Positions 27,104 through 36,873 of a stretch of 64,000 nt of DNA are shown here, in pieces; within the stretch, counting starts at the first letter, position 1, and every line of letters starts with the position of its first letter. The translations under genes and the position numbers were made by a program. A model generated the notes under the pieces. It did no database searches. It had not been told where the DNA came from and was given only the letters and a program-made list of their open reading frames with translations. The stretch lies in assembly GCF_016908785.1 (NCBI RefSeq), contig NZ_JAFBEO010000002.1:248001-312000 (forward strand). The letters are read 5' to 3'. The DNA comes from Weissella uvarum. Its GTDB lineage: Bacteria; Bacillota; Bacilli; Lactobacillales; Lactobacillaceae.

Positions 27104-28538
27104 CGTTGATTTCCCCCACTTCTAATACTCCATATTGATTCCCTGTGCTAGTTTGAGTATTTTTATAGCCAGCAATTGCCTGCTTAATTTGCTTGTTGTT
27201 TGCATTTTGTAGATCCAAATAATTTTTTCGCCTGTTATTCAATGTAATTGTCAATCCATTAGGCACAAAGGGTGTTTTTGAAATTGATACAACTTCTACT
27301 TGAGTTAACAAGCCTTTATCTGGGACTTGCAAAGTCATTAATTCACCAGGATTAACTACCGTATCATTAGATAAGTTTGGTAATGAAATACTCATAGTGG
27401 GCTCTGTAGTTAGTTTTGTTTTAGCGCTATTAATGGCTTGGTCCTTGGTTTCATTTGGTGTTAAATACTTTTCAGCTTGTGCCACTCCCCACTTTTTGAT
27501 TGAAGCTTTATCTTCATAGTCAAATGGTTCAAATAATGGCTGTGAACGATCTTTTTTCTTGTCTGTTCGTAACTTCTCACGGGACTTTTTAATCTCTGCT
27601 CGACGCTTCTTTTGCTCACTACGCTTCCCAATCAATGTACTATTAAAAGCATCAATCTGTTTCTTATTAGTGTTGTAAGTTGATTGCAAAGAACTAAGCT
27701 TAGCTTTCTGTGTCGCCGTTCGCTTTTTCAAAGGAACTTTAGTAATCTTTGACATTTCACTTCTAAGCTTAGTTTGTTCTTTCCGCATTTTTGACAAAGT
27801 AGCGGCATCTTTCGTTATCTCATCTTGCTTTGCCTTAATGACTGCATCCGCCTTTTCAATTGCTTTCTCTTGGTCCGCAATTATCTGGTCATTGACATGT
27901 GTACTGATAACTCGAATTTTATTGGTAAACGAAGAAGAGTCAATTTGAAAAGTAACCGTTGGCGTATTGTACCGATAAGCTAACCGCTTAGCCGTTTTCT
28001 TTACCCAACTTGCCTGGTCATAAATATGTAAGGTCTTATTATCAGGATAAATGCAATAAATTTTAAATTGTTCCGTTAGTGTGCTCAAACCATCCTGAAT
28101 AGTGCAATTTCCAAAATCGTCAAACTTCTTGGCCGTTGAGAACGAACCATGAATAACAAATTTGTAGTCCGTAGCAGGCTGTAATAACCACGTTAGCATA
28201 TCTTTAAGTAAGTACGTTCCCTTAGCTCTAGTATCATTTTGACGTACCTTATTAAGCTGATACATCACATGTGTAGCAGTTACTTGCACTTCATGCTTAG
28301 TCCCTGCCAAATTATCTTGTGATTGTTTAATGATATATTCTTGGTTTTGCCACCAAATTGAATTTTCATTCTGCAAAAGCTGAAAGTCTGGCTTCCCATT
28401 ATCTACTGCGGTAAAGCTAGTTTGATAAGAAGTGTTACGTTCCCATTGCGTTTGAAAAGTGTCTAAATTAATTGAAGTCCCGATAAATGACTGGCTTCTA
28501 TCAAGACTTTGAACGATAATTTTATCTTTGCTATTCAT
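27096..28538 (-). CDS. Phage tail endopeptidase / Tal-like tail protein
   Basis: A 480-residue protein placed directly after the distal tail protein. The N-terminal region matches the siphophage tail-associated protein (gp18/Tal) fold (DRSQSFIGTSINLD). A long Lys-rich coiled coil occupies about 220-330, and the C terminus has ISKTPFVPNGLTITLNNRRKNYLDL, a typical ending of the Prophage_tail family. No separate lytic domain is seen. Confidence 0.82.
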   Translation of the reverse strand: MNSKDKIIVQSLDRSQSFIGTSINLDTFQTQWERNTSYQTSFTAVDNGKPDFQLLQNENSIWWQNQEYIIKQSQDNLAGTKHEVQVTATHVMYQLNKVRQNDTRAKGTYLLKDMLTWLLQPATDYKFVIHGSFSTAKKFDDFGNCTIQDGLSTLTEQFKIYCIYPDNKTLHIYDQASWVKKTAKRLAYRYNTPTVTFQIDSSSFTNKIRVISTHVNDQIIADQEKAIEKADAVIKAKQDEITKDAATLSKMRKEQTKLRSEMSKITKVPLKKRTATQKAKLSSLQSTYNTNKKQIDAFNSTLIGKRSEQKKRRAEIKKSREKLRTDKKKDRSQPLFEPFDYEDKASIKKWGVAQAEKYLTPNETKDQAINSAKTKLTTEPTMSISLPNLSNDTVVNPGELMTLQVPDKGLLTQVEVVSISKTPFVPNGLTITLNNRRKNYLDLQNANNKQIKQAIAGYKNTQTSTGNQYGVLEVGEINDD

Positions 28539-29350
28539 TAGAAATACAAGAAGGGGAAACTTACTGTGATGTCGGTTGATTTTAGTCCAGTCACTTTAAT
28601 CGTATTTTGTCCCTTATCCAACACAATATGCCCCCAATCCCATGCTTGTGATCCAGTAATTCCATCAAGTGTAAATGAATTGCTGATTTTTCCAGTTGTT
28701 GCAAATGATGTTCCGTTTGTTGTGTTTTTGACCGTCACAATGCCATCGCTCGTTCCTCTGATAATCCATTTCAAATCATGTCGATGAATATATGGGTCAA
28801 TAGCCATATCACTTGGATTATTAACAACAAAATCATTGGCCTTAAAATTATAAATCGGCAAATTTTCAATATCCAAACCCATTCCATACTGTAGTTTAGA
28901 TTGATTCGTTGAAAGTTCATCACTTCTATATGGTGTATGTCTATAACCCTCTAGTACGTCGAATTGTAGATTAAATGCTACACCGGAGTATCCTTTTTCA
29001 GAAATAATGTCCACAGGCTTAGGTACGACATACACTGCTTTGCTTGGTTCTAAACTAGTTCGTACTTGTACTGCTTCCCGACTATAAAAATGACGATATA
29101 CTTCGTCTCGCATTAATCTGAAATCTGATTTTTGACGGCCATTAATGAAACATTCAATCGTAAAGGTCGTTTGATTGAACACGATATTAGTTAGACGTCC
29201 TCCATCACTTCCAGCCATAGTTTCATATGATGGCGTAATTTGTGGACTATTCATATAAGCAGTTAAGACATGAAAATCTTTAGACACTACTGAACTTAAA
29301 GCAAATTCAGCTTGTCCACGTTTTTTGATATAGACTTCAACATCCCTCAT
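28538..29350 (-). CDS. Distal tail protein (Dit)
   Basis: A 270-residue protein from the ATG at 29350 (AAAGGAG 8 bases upstream). The pattern MRDVEVYIKKRG, EGYRHTPYRSDE and a C-terminal galectin-like part fits Dit / phage tail family proteins, the hub between the tail tube and the adhesion device. It lies between the tape measure and Tal-like genes. Confidence 0.87.
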   Translation of the reverse strand: MRDVEVYIKKRGQAEFALSSVVSKDFHVLTAYMNSPQITPSYETMAGSDGGRLTNIVFNQTTFTIECFINGRQKSDFRLMRDEVYRHFYSREAVQVRTSLEPSKAVYVVPKPVDIISEKGYSGVAFNLQFDVLEGYRHTPYRSDELSTNQSKLQYGMGLDIENLPIYNFKANDFVVNNPSDMAIDPYIHRHDLKWIIRGTSDGIVTVKNTTNGTSFATTGKISNSFTLDGITGSQAWDWGHIVLDKGQNTIKVTGLKSTDITVSFPFLYF

Positions 29351-29406
29351 TCGGCCTACTCCTTTCATCAATTTATTTATGTATGGCGGAAATATCCGCC
29401 TAAAAA

Positions 29407-32400
29407 CTAGAAAGCTTGATAGTCTAAATTGCTTTGTGCCACGCCTAATGCATTCAAAATATCTCCATTAGATTTTTGATTAGTCATAGCTTGTAATTGC
29501 TGTTGGCTAACACCGAGTATGCTACCCATCAAACCAACTAAGTTCTTTGTATTTGTAACCAATTGTTCAACATCATTTGAGCTAAATGAACTTTGGCTAG
29601 CATCTATCTCTTTACCATTGACTGTTTTATAAGCCTGTTGAATTAACTCATTAGAACGGCTTTTACGTGCTATATCGAGTGGCACAATCATCTCTGGGTA
29701 CTCTTCACCAGCCAATACAATTTCTGGGCTTGTAATCAATCCACCATTAGCAAAACGGCGAGTCCCACTTGGCCCCCAACCCATTTTGGTTCCCAAAGGC
29801 GGAAAGTCTCTACGCCAATTTGAATTGTTAAACACGGCTAAAAATTGGTCCAAAGCAGAAAGAATATTACGGTGCCCCTTATATGCATAAGATGCAAAAG
29901 TAGAATTCTTATATTGGAACAATCCCTTTGGTGTTCCAGTTCCGTCATGGTCGTTATATCCAGTATTGATTGATGGATTGACGTTTGATTCAGTCATCGC
30001 TTGATGGTACAAGACGGCCAAATCATGACTACTTAATTTTTCACCAATGATGTCGGCTGCTCGTCTTGCGGTGCTATTAAACTTTGACTTGCTCATGACG
30101 CCTTGGCCTCCAACTGCTTGAATTCCGCTATCAGCATACTTTTCTGATACATCATCAAACATATTGGTCAAATTATCCAAAGCCTTTTTCGCTTGTTTTT
30201 CAACTAAACCACGTAGTCCACTCTTTTCTTCCTTATCTTCATCTGCACTATTGCTAGCTTTAGCTCCAAAATTCAAGAATGTTGTTGCGTCACTAAACTT
30301 TAGTCCCTTCGTGGTGTAATACTTACCATTAGGGGGATTGCCAGCGTTATAACCTTCTTCATTGAACTTATTACCATTCACACCAGTAACGATTGAAACG
30401 TGATTACCATATTTCGAACCACCAGAATAAACAGCCACGTCCCCTGGCTTAGGCTTACTGCGGTGTTGAACCCTTGCATTAGTCCAATCTGATCCATTTC
30501 CTAAGTGACTAAACAATTTAGGATTAACGCCCAGATTATTCAATCGATTAGCAACAAAGGATACACATTCACGAACGTAATAACCCCAGCTATCAGCAAA
30601 AGCATCCTTAGGAGCCTTTCGCCACTTTGGGTTATAGTCATCACCTTTTCCACCACCAGAACTACTACCACCACCGCTAAAAATGTCTTTAACAGCATTT
30701 GCCAATTCACCTGTCCAAGCGCCCCCGAATTTGCCAAATTGGTTCGCACCCATTTTGACCGCTGACCCATTAAACATTGAAGAGTTATCTTTGATAGAAC
30801 TTGAAAAATTAGTGAATGCCTTTTTAGGGTCTTGCACAAAATTCCAGGCAGTTTTTAAACCACCTGTAAAGTCTTTAACCATCTCTTTGACATCATCAAT
30901 AATGTCCGCCACAAATGACTTGCCACCATTGAATGCTTTACCAGCCCAAGCAACACCGCCATTAATTGCTTTACCAACAGCACCAGCAATATTACCGATA
31001 CCGTTTTTATAAGCATTCGGTTTAACAATGCCAGCTTGTACCGCTTGCTCATGTGGTATGACCGTTTCACCACCCAACATAGGCATAACAACGTTTCGGC
31101 CATTAGGGACAACTGTTCTACCATCTGGATAAACAATTGCTTCTGCACCATTCCCATCATTGACCATGGCTAATCCAGGTGGTGCTCCAGCTCCAGATGT
31201 GCCCATGACATCACGCCAGTTTGCGGTACCTTTTTCGAACTTTGGAATAAGACTGATTGTTGTCTTATCGCCACCAAACGAATGGATCATACCGTTAATG
31301 CCCTTGATACCTTTATTAACAGTTTCAATGACCCCATTCATTCCACTTTTTGCTAATTTCTTAATACTTTTCCAAATATCTGAAAAGAAGTCTCTAAGAC
31401 CATCCCACGTATTGTGCCAGGCTTTTGAAACACTTCCATTAAAATCTAGAATTTTATTAAACACCCAATTCGTTGACTTTTTTGTGATTGTTTTAATACT
31501 GCCCCAAACATCATCAAAGAAATTTTGAATTCGGCGCCACTGCTTGGACCAGTTTTTGAAAATATCATGCAAAGCATCCGCAATTTTGTTCGTTATGTTT
31601 TTAAGAAACTTCTTCGTATCTTTCCACATATCGCCAAATACGCTAGAAAGTAACTTATCAATTCCTTTCCAAATGTTGGACCAAATCTTAGATACATCCT
31701 TACCAAATCCCTTAAAGTCGCCCTTAAACAACTTAAAAGCCAATTCGAATGTTTTCTTCCAAACATTGACTTGCAGTTTCAAGTACATTGTAATTGGCTT
31801 CCAAATTGCTTTCCAAGCAATGTTCATAGCTTTACCAAATGATGAAAGGCCCTTTTTAGCAGACATTCCGCTTTTTTTAAACCACTTCATTAGTCCTGAA
31901 AAGTTTTTTTGCAGAGACTTTATTCCCTTAACAATAACTTTTCCAGCCCCATCTATAAATTTCTTGATATTTTTAGTTAATCCATCAATAAACTCTTTAA
32001 ATTTCTTATTGTGTTTATATAATGCATAAAAAGCGACGCCTAACGTTACTACTGCTCCAACAATAAGTCCAATCGGGTTCAGGCTCATAGCTAAATTCAT
32101 CGCTTCCTGTGCTGCTGTTGTAATTTTCATCTTACCAGTCAACACGTCGAGAGCTAGACCTCCAGCTAGTTGTGCAGCAGCATATGCCTCACCAATACCC
32201 TTACTTACATTTTGCGCAATTCCAAGAGCTTTGGTAGCGCCAGCTGCTCCTAACGTGTAGGTCTTGTAGGCCAACATACCTGTACTCATTACACCAATTG
32301 CTTTGCCCATGAGTTCAAATGCACTTTTATGTTTAGCCATTCCATCCATTGAAGGAACTATAGAACCAATCGACTTAGCAACAAAGGTAATTGGTTCTAT

Positions 32401-33969
32401 TGCATCCTTAAATACACTAACTAAACCACTAAATACCGACGCTAGAGATTTGATGATTGGTGATAGACCAAACAGCATTTTAAAGACCATATTAATAGTA
32501 TTTTTAAAAACCGTACCTAAGCCGGTAATCATTTTAAAAATACCATTCTTATCTCCTGTTAATTCGCCTGCAAGCTTTCTCAATTGCGTTAACCCGTCAG
32601 CCACAGCATTACGTATTCTGGACTGGACAATTGAAATTGCGCCGTTCCAAGTCGTTGCCCCACTTTTGGCAGCACCTTTAATAGATTTAGTACCTTTAAC
32701 AATTGCATTAAAGAAGTCTTCAGATGAAAGTTTTCCCTTCCCCATGGTCTCAATCAATTCAGCCTTTGATTGCCCCATTTCCTTGGAAAGAATTTGCCAA
32801 ACTGGTATTCCCGCTTCAAGCGCAGTATTCAAATCACCAGCATTGGCTTTACCTTTGTTAGCCATTTGTCCCATTTGCAACATAACCTGGTCCAATTGTT
32901 CATTAGTACCATTTCCGTATGTAGTTATAGCATCCATAAAACTCTTAGTAACATCAGTTGATTTCTTCAAACTCATACCAGAATTAGCGAACGCCAAAGT
33001 AGCATTTGAAGCAGAATCTAGTCCGTAAGTTGTATCAGATGTGGCTTTAGATAAATCGTTACTTACTTTAACAGCTTCTTTACTAGAACCAGTTAACCGC
33101 TCCACACCTTTTTGAACATGATCCAGTGTGTCCAAGCGTTTCATCGCATCATCAACAGAAGAAGTCACCAATGACAGTGTTTTACGTGCTCCACTAGCAA
33201 CTAAAGAACCAATTGCACTACCTTTGATGATGTCTGAAACCTTACGATTAGAAGTTTTTGCCTGCCCCTCAATGTCGTTAAAGGACTTTTTCGTTTGTCC
33301 TGAAAGTTCCTTATATTCATTACGTGCATTAGCCAAATTTTTACGTGTTCCATTAACGTAAATCTCTTGCTGTTTAATTTGCTCTTTGGTTGCACCATTA
33401 TTTTTAAGCTTGTTTAATTCTGAAACCTGCTTGTCGAGTGTACTATTTAAATTATCAATACTTCGCTTAGTGCCTTCTCGTTTTACCCTGTTAGCCTCTT
33501 GTACCTTACCTTCAGCTTTTAAGGCTTCTACTTCAGACTTCACAGCTTTCTCGTCAAGCTCACGTTCACGGCGTAATTTACCAATTCCACTAGCCTCATA
33601 ATCATATTGCTTCTGGGCCTTTTGTTGCTGTTGCACAAATGAACCTAATTGAGTTTCAGCTTTTGCAATTTGCGCTTGCAACTTAGCCTTAGATTTAGCA
33701 TCTTCTTCAGTAGTACCAGTGATACTTTCTTCTTCACGCCGTAATTCAGCAATTTTATTTTTCTGATCACGTACTTGTTGGGTCAGTCCATCATATTTTG
33801 CTTTAGTGGCGTTTAATACATCACCCTGGCTTCTAAATTGAGCTTCAGCAATCTTGGTTTCACGTCCCAATTGATTAATATCGCGCGTCAATTCTTTAAC
33901 ACTGCGTACCGAATTGGGGTTAATATCTAAGCCAATTTCTGTATTAATCTTATTGTTCGAAACTGCCAT
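29407..33969 (-). CDS. Tail tape measure protein with CHAP and transglycosylase domains
   Basis: A 1,520-residue protein, the largest in the prophage. Residues 10-240 are coiled coil. The tape-measure core (DATTSYGNGTNEQL-type region) and a hydrophobic stretch near 625-645 follow. Two wall-cleaving modules are near the C terminus: a CHAP/NlpC-like domain around 1120-1215 (catalytic Cys in YVRECVSF, His in GNHVSIVTG) and an SLT-like domain around 1300-1400 (TESNVNPSINTGY, GLFQYKNSTFASYA). It sets tail length and opens the wall at infection. Confidence 0.92.
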   Translation of the reverse strand: MAVSNNKINTEIGLDINPNSVRSVKELTRDINQLGRETKIAEAQFRSQGDVLNATKAKYDGLTQQVRDQKNKIAELRREEESITGTTEEDAKSKAKLQAQIAKAETQLGSFVQQQQKAQKQYDYEASGIGKLRRERELDEKAVKSEVEALKAEGKVQEANRVKREGTKRSIDNLNSTLDKQVSELNKLKNNGATKEQIKQQEIYVNGTRKNLANARNEYKELSGQTKKSFNDIEGQAKTSNRKVSDIIKGSAIGSLVASGARKTLSLVTSSVDDAMKRLDTLDHVQKGVERLTGSSKEAVKVSNDLSKATSDTTYGLDSASNATLAFANSGMSLKKSTDVTKSFMDAITTYGNGTNEQLDQVMLQMGQMANKGKANAGDLNTALEAGIPVWQILSKEMGQSKAELIETMGKGKLSSEDFFNAIVKGTKSIKGAAKSGATTWNGAISIVQSRIRNAVADGLTQLRKLAGELTGDKNGIFKMITGLGTVFKNTINMVFKMLFGLSPIIKSLASVFSGLVSVFKDAIEPITFVAKSIGSIVPSMDGMAKHKSAFELMGKAIGVMSTGMLAYKTYTLGAAGATKALGIAQNVSKGIGEAYAAAQLAGGLALDVLTGKMKITTAAQEAMNLAMSLNPIGLIVGAVVTLGVAFYALYKHNKKFKEFIDGLTKNIKKFIDGAGKVIVKGIKSLQKNFSGLMKWFKKSGMSAKKGLSSFGKAMNIAWKAIWKPITMYLKLQVNVWKKTFELAFKLFKGDFKGFGKDVSKIWSNIWKGIDKLLSSVFGDMWKDTKKFLKNITNKIADALHDIFKNWSKQWRRIQNFFDDVWGSIKTITKKSTNWVFNKILDFNGSVSKAWHNTWDGLRDFFSDIWKSIKKLAKSGMNGVIETVNKGIKGINGMIHSFGGDKTTISLIPKFEKGTANWRDVMGTSGAGAPPGLAMVNDGNGAEAIVYPDGRTVVPNGRNVVMPMLGGETVIPHEQAVQAGIVKPNAYKNGIGNIAGAVGKAINGGVAWAGKAFNGGKSFVADIIDDVKEMVKDFTGGLKTAWNFVQDPKKAFTNFSSSIKDNSSMFNGSAVKMGANQFGKFGGAWTGELANAVKDIFSGGGSSSGGGKGDDYNPKWRKAPKDAFADSWGYYVRECVSFVANRLNNLGVNPKLFSHLGNGSDWTNARVQHRSKPKPGDVAVYSGGSKYGNHVSIVTGVNGNKFNEEGYNAGNPPNGKYYTTKGLKFSDATTFLNFGAKASNSADEDKEEKSGLRGLVEKQAKKALDNLTNMFDDVSEKYADSGIQAVGGQGVMSKSKFNSTARRAADIIGEKLSSHDLAVLYHQAMTESNVNPSINTGYNDHDGTGTPKGLFQYKNSTFASYAYKGHRNILSALDQFLAVFNNSNWRRDFPPLGTKMGWGPSGTRRFANGGLITSPEIVLAGEEYPEMIVPLDIARKSRSNELIQQAYKTVNGKEIDASQSSFSSNDVEQLVTNTKNLVGLMGSILGVSQQQLQAMTNQKSNGDILNALGVAQSNLDYQAF

Positions 33970-34022
33970 TACTTCACCTCCTTTTTCTGTTTTTTATATG
34001 TATTCATGGCCCATAGCCATGA

Positions 34023-34591
34023 CTAGCTGAACAATTGCATCATCTTTCTTGGATCTTCAATCAAATCTGCCTTGCTTGTATTCATAACTGCTAAGAACTC
34101 ATAAAAATCTTGTTCCATCACTTCATCCAGACTCATATGTCCTTCGGTGACCAAATCCTTAGCTAATAACTTGAGCTGTGTGACTTGATTTAGATAGAAA
34201 ATGCTAGCTTCATAAGGATTTACTCGTTCTTTAAACCCTCTTCTTGTTCCGCTTTTTCAGCTTCAGCCTTAATTTCTTCATCCGTTTGTCCCATAATTCG
34301 GCGGGTCAAATAAGACATGTGCTCAGTAACTTCTTCAATTTCTAAATCTTCAAGGGAATCTTTTTCATCTTCATCTAAATTCAACACATCAGCTAAATAG
34401 TTATTCATACGGTGATTATTTTTAATCGTTGCTTCCGCCTGCTCCTTAACTGACATTTCATCTAGTTTTGATTCAATGTCTGCTAAATCAGCCTGCAGTT
34501 GAAAAGTTCTGTTCACATTTCGCATTGACTGTTTAATTGTTGCTTGCTTCTTCATTACGCCGTCAATCTTGTATTTAATTTGTCCCATGTT
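34023..34591 (-). CDS. Tail assembly chaperone frameshift fusion (gpG-T)
   Basis: Made when ribosomes slip -1 on GGGTTTA (34232-34238) near the end of the 34220-34591 gene. The -1 frame then continues for 69 more codons (KERVNPYEASIFYLNQ...) to a TAG at 34023-34025, with no start codon of its own at its beginning. The fusion is about 189 residues. This matches the conserved G/GT arrangement just upstream of tape-measure genes. Confidence 0.85.
34220..34591 (-). CDS. Tail assembly chaperone (gpG-like)
   Basis: A 123-residue, highly charged helical protein from the ATG at 34591, after AGAGGAT. An earlier ATG at 34606 is on the other side of the RBS. Placed between the major tail protein and tape measure genes, it fits gpG, which coats the tape measure during tail assembly. 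The gene ends just after the slippery site that yields the longer fusion. Confidence 0.87.
   Translation of the reverse strand, partial: NMGQIKYKIDGVMKKQATIKQSMRNVNRTFQLQADLADIESKLDEMSVKEQAEATIKNNHRMNNYLADVLNLDEDEKDSLEDLEIEEVTEHMSYLTRRIMGQTDEEIKAEAEKAEQEEGLKNE
34232..34238 (-). promoter_or_regulatory. -1 ribosomal frameshift site GGGTTTA
   Basis: The heptamer lies in the X XXY YYZ register (G GGT TTA) of the gpG frame, four codons before its stop. A -1 shift opens the gpT frame. Confidence 0.85.
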
Positions 34592-34668
34592 ATTATCCTC
34601 TTTCATTCGTATACGTGCCTGGGCTTTCCACCCGTTCGGTAGTTAATATGCATACTGGCGATTAGAAC

Positions 34669-35301
34669 TTATTTTGTACTTGTTGAACTACCAGCTGTTT
34701 TTGGAGCAGATGCCTTACGACCAAATACTTCGTCAAGCATGCCTTCCTTATCAAAATTCTTGTCTCCACCGTTAAAGATTTTCATACCGTTATCCCAGGC
34801 TTCGTTAAATGGTTTCATAGCCGTATAAGTGAATACATCATCTGATGCGGTAATTTGTTGTTGGTCAGTTTGAATGTTCTTATTTCCTTCAATCAATTCA
34901 CCATTTTGGAATGCATAGTACATAGACTCGCCACCATCTAAGCCACGAGTTTCAATAATCAACGCAACGTTCACATCAGCATCTGTGTGGTTCCAGCCAC
35001 CCTTACCGTCATTCTCGTAACCCAGTAATTTCATCTTTACATCTAATGGCATATTCAAGTAAGTCAAGGCCACTTCAGGATAGAGACCCACAGCTTTCAA
35101 TGTGTATCGGGGGCCATCATCTCCATATTGCGGTGTTCCTTTACCTTGAATATTAGAAATATTTGCTTCCTTAGTTCCATAATCACCAGTTGCTACTGCT
35201 GAACGATAAATACCATCTGTTCCAAGTTCAGGGTTTACAATTAAGTTTCCTTGACCATCAAGTTCGGCCATATAAGTTTGTTTAAGTCCATGTGTTGCCA
35301 T
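34669..35301 (-). CDS. Major tail protein
   Basis: A 210-residue protein in the canonical position between the tail terminator and the chaperone genes. Phage major-tail patterns are visible (YMAELDGQGNLIVNPELGTDGIYRSAVATGDYG, near residues 10-42 in two blocks). The Ser/Thr/Lys-rich tail is common. It forms the tail tube by hexamer stacking. Confidence 0.87.
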   Translation of the reverse strand: MATHGLKQTYMAELDGQGNLIVNPELGTDGIYRSAVATGDYGTKEANISNIQGKGTPQYGDDGPRYTLKAVGLYPEVALTYLNMPLDVKMKLLGYENDGKGGWNHTDADVNVALIIETRGLDGGESMYYAFQNGELIEGNKNIQTDQQQITASDDVFTYTAMKPFNEAWDNGMKIFNGGDKNFDKEGMLDEVFGRKASAPKTAGSSTSTK

Positions 35302-35334
35302 GTTTAATCTCTCCTTTTGTGTATAAAAAAAGAC

Positions 35335-35724
35335 CTAGAGAATGTCCTCTAAGCCTTGTGTTTTTTTAACTGTTAATGTTTTGATTTGTTGTTTGGTGTC
35401 TGGATCTAAATAATGCGCATTACTTTCGGTAACGTAAAAGCCATTCAGATACAGAGCTTCTTGCAACAATATTTCTAATTTTGTCATCGACATAGGTAAG
35501 TCAAACGAATAGAACAAACTAATATCAACCGCTTCACTGTAACCATTGAATTTAGAATCTGCATAATAATCAGGTTCACTTTGCGACTCTTCCAATAGAA
35601 TGTCTGTAACGTCTCCGTCTGGTTTGACTTCTAAGGGAATAGTGTATTTAAAGATGCGCTTATTGATTTGTTGCAATGGGCCCATATTTTCAAGGGCCGT
35701 CGCTAAATCATCAATTACTGCCAT
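35335..35724 (-). CDS. Tail completion / terminator protein
   Basis: A 129-residue protein immediately upstream of the major tail gene in transcription order. Size and position fit the tail terminator (gpU-like) or DUF806-type protein. It is identified by synteny. Confidence 0.72.
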   Translation of the reverse strand: MAVIDDLATALENMGPLQQINKRIFKYTIPLEVKPDGDVTDILLEESQSEPDYYADSKFNGYSEAVDISLFYSFDLPMSMTKLEILLQEALYLNGFYVTESNAHYLDPDTKQQIKTLTVKKTQGLEDIL

Positions 35725-35726
35725 AG

Positions 35727-36212
35727 TTACTCCTTTGTGATTTTGTTGTATGCCTGTCCCATTGCTTTAATCATGCGGGCATTTGTGCCATCATCTTGCT
35801 GGGTTTCACTAATAAATGGGTCTTTTCTGACCGCAACTTGGCCACCTCTTTTCAAGCGGTATTTCTTTCCAAGAGAAGATGTCTTCACAAATGGCGTTCT
35901 CGTTCCATTTTCAATAAAGTTAGCAATATAATCCTTACCATCTTTTTGCTTTGAATTGCCCCAACCAACTGTATACGCACCGACACGTCTACCATCACGG
36001 TTTCCAGCTCTTATACTCAACGTATCAGCTAGATGTGGATTTTCTCCTGTAGAACGAACACGATAGTGCCTCGACCTAATAGTGGCTTGTAAATTCTTTT
36101 TGAATACTGTTGCGCCAGCCTTTGTGATTTTCTCCTTATCACTAACCGACAAATCAACTAAAGATAAAAGCTGTTTTGCATATTGATCTAAATCATTAGA
36201 AAAATCACTCAT
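35727..36212 (-). CDS. HK97 gp10-like tail-component protein
   Basis: A 161-residue basic protein with RSRHYRVRSTGENPHLADTL and VGWGNSKQKDGKDYIANFIENGTR, typical of the HK97-gp10 family of neck/tail proteins. It overlaps the upstream gene by 4 bases (ATGA). Confidence 0.82.
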   Translation of the reverse strand: MSDFSNDLDQYAKQLLSLVDLSVSDKEKITKAGATVFKKNLQATIRSRHYRVRSTGENPHLADTLSIRAGNRDGRRVGAYTVGWGNSKQKDGKDYIANFIENGTRTPFVKTSSLGKKYRLKRGGQVAVRKDPFISETQQDDGTNARMIKAMGQAYNKITKE

Positions 36213-36565
36213 ACTGCTTTTTCAACCTTCTTTAAAATAATCTTGTCGTAAGTCACATAATTATTTGAGTCATCAGGCTGAATTTTAACAATCTTATATT
36301 GGACATCAGCTAGCTTCACCACCATGGACTCTTGTAAAGCCTTGTTATGCCGTACAGCAATAGATATAGTATCCTCAAACTTAGTACCTTCAAGTTTGCT
36401 CTCCATGGTCAACCCACGTTCTACAGGCGCATAGTATAAGGACATTTCTTTGATGAATTGTTCTCTCATTGCGCCAGTTGTTGAACTTTGTACAGACTTC
36501 ACGGTGCCAAAATCAGCTTTTCGATTAAGCTCATATGGCTTATAAATCCGCTTCTGATTTGCCAT
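36209..36565 (-). CDS. Head closure / head-tail joining protein
   Basis: A 118-residue protein from the ATG at 36565; an in-frame TTG two codons earlier is less likely given the RBS GGAGGTTGAAA. MANQKRIYKPYELNRKADFG resembles phage head-tail adaptor proteins. It overlaps the connector gene by 26 bases. Confidence 0.75.
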   Translation of the reverse strand: MANQKRIYKPYELNRKADFGTVKSVQSSTTGAMREQFIKEMSLYYAPVERGLTMESKLEGTKFEDTISIAVRHNKALQESMVVKLADVQYKIVKIQPDDSNNYVTYDKIILKKVEKAV

Positions 36566-36860
36566 TTTCAACCTCCATCAGCACCTTATTTCTTAGTTGT
36601 GCCATCTGTGCAAGATAACCAGCTGAATAGCCATCAGTCTGTTCTCGGTCGCTATACAACTGCCAGAAAAGGGTCAATGTTAAACGTTCAAAAATATCTG
36701 GCGCAATTTGTTCAATAAAGTTTGCATCTACGGCTTTATCAGAACTAATAGATTCAACAATGGTTGCTCGACTTTGCTTTAACAATCTTTCAACTGTTTT
36801 CATTTCTTCTGGCGATTCATCAATATGAAACTCCTCCATTGCAGTTGTGGCATCAACCAT
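36540..36860 (-). CDS. Head-tail connector protein (gp6-like)
   Basis: A 106-residue helical protein directly after the major capsid gene. Position and size fit the HK97 gp6/QLRG connector family (AGYLAQMAQLRNKVL near the C terminus). Confidence 0.78.
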   Translation of the reverse strand: MVDATTAMEEFHIDESPEEMKTVERLLKQSRATIVESISSDKAVDANFIEQIAPDIFERLTLTLFWQLYSDREQTDGYSAGYLAQMAQLRNKVLMEVENGKSEADL

Positions 36861-36873
36861 CTATATCACCTAC

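Noticed and set aside
30505-33601. Several + strand reading frames of 70-240 codons opposite the tape measure gene
   Set aside because: They mirror the codon pattern of the 1,520-residue gene, lack RBSs and have low-complexity translations.
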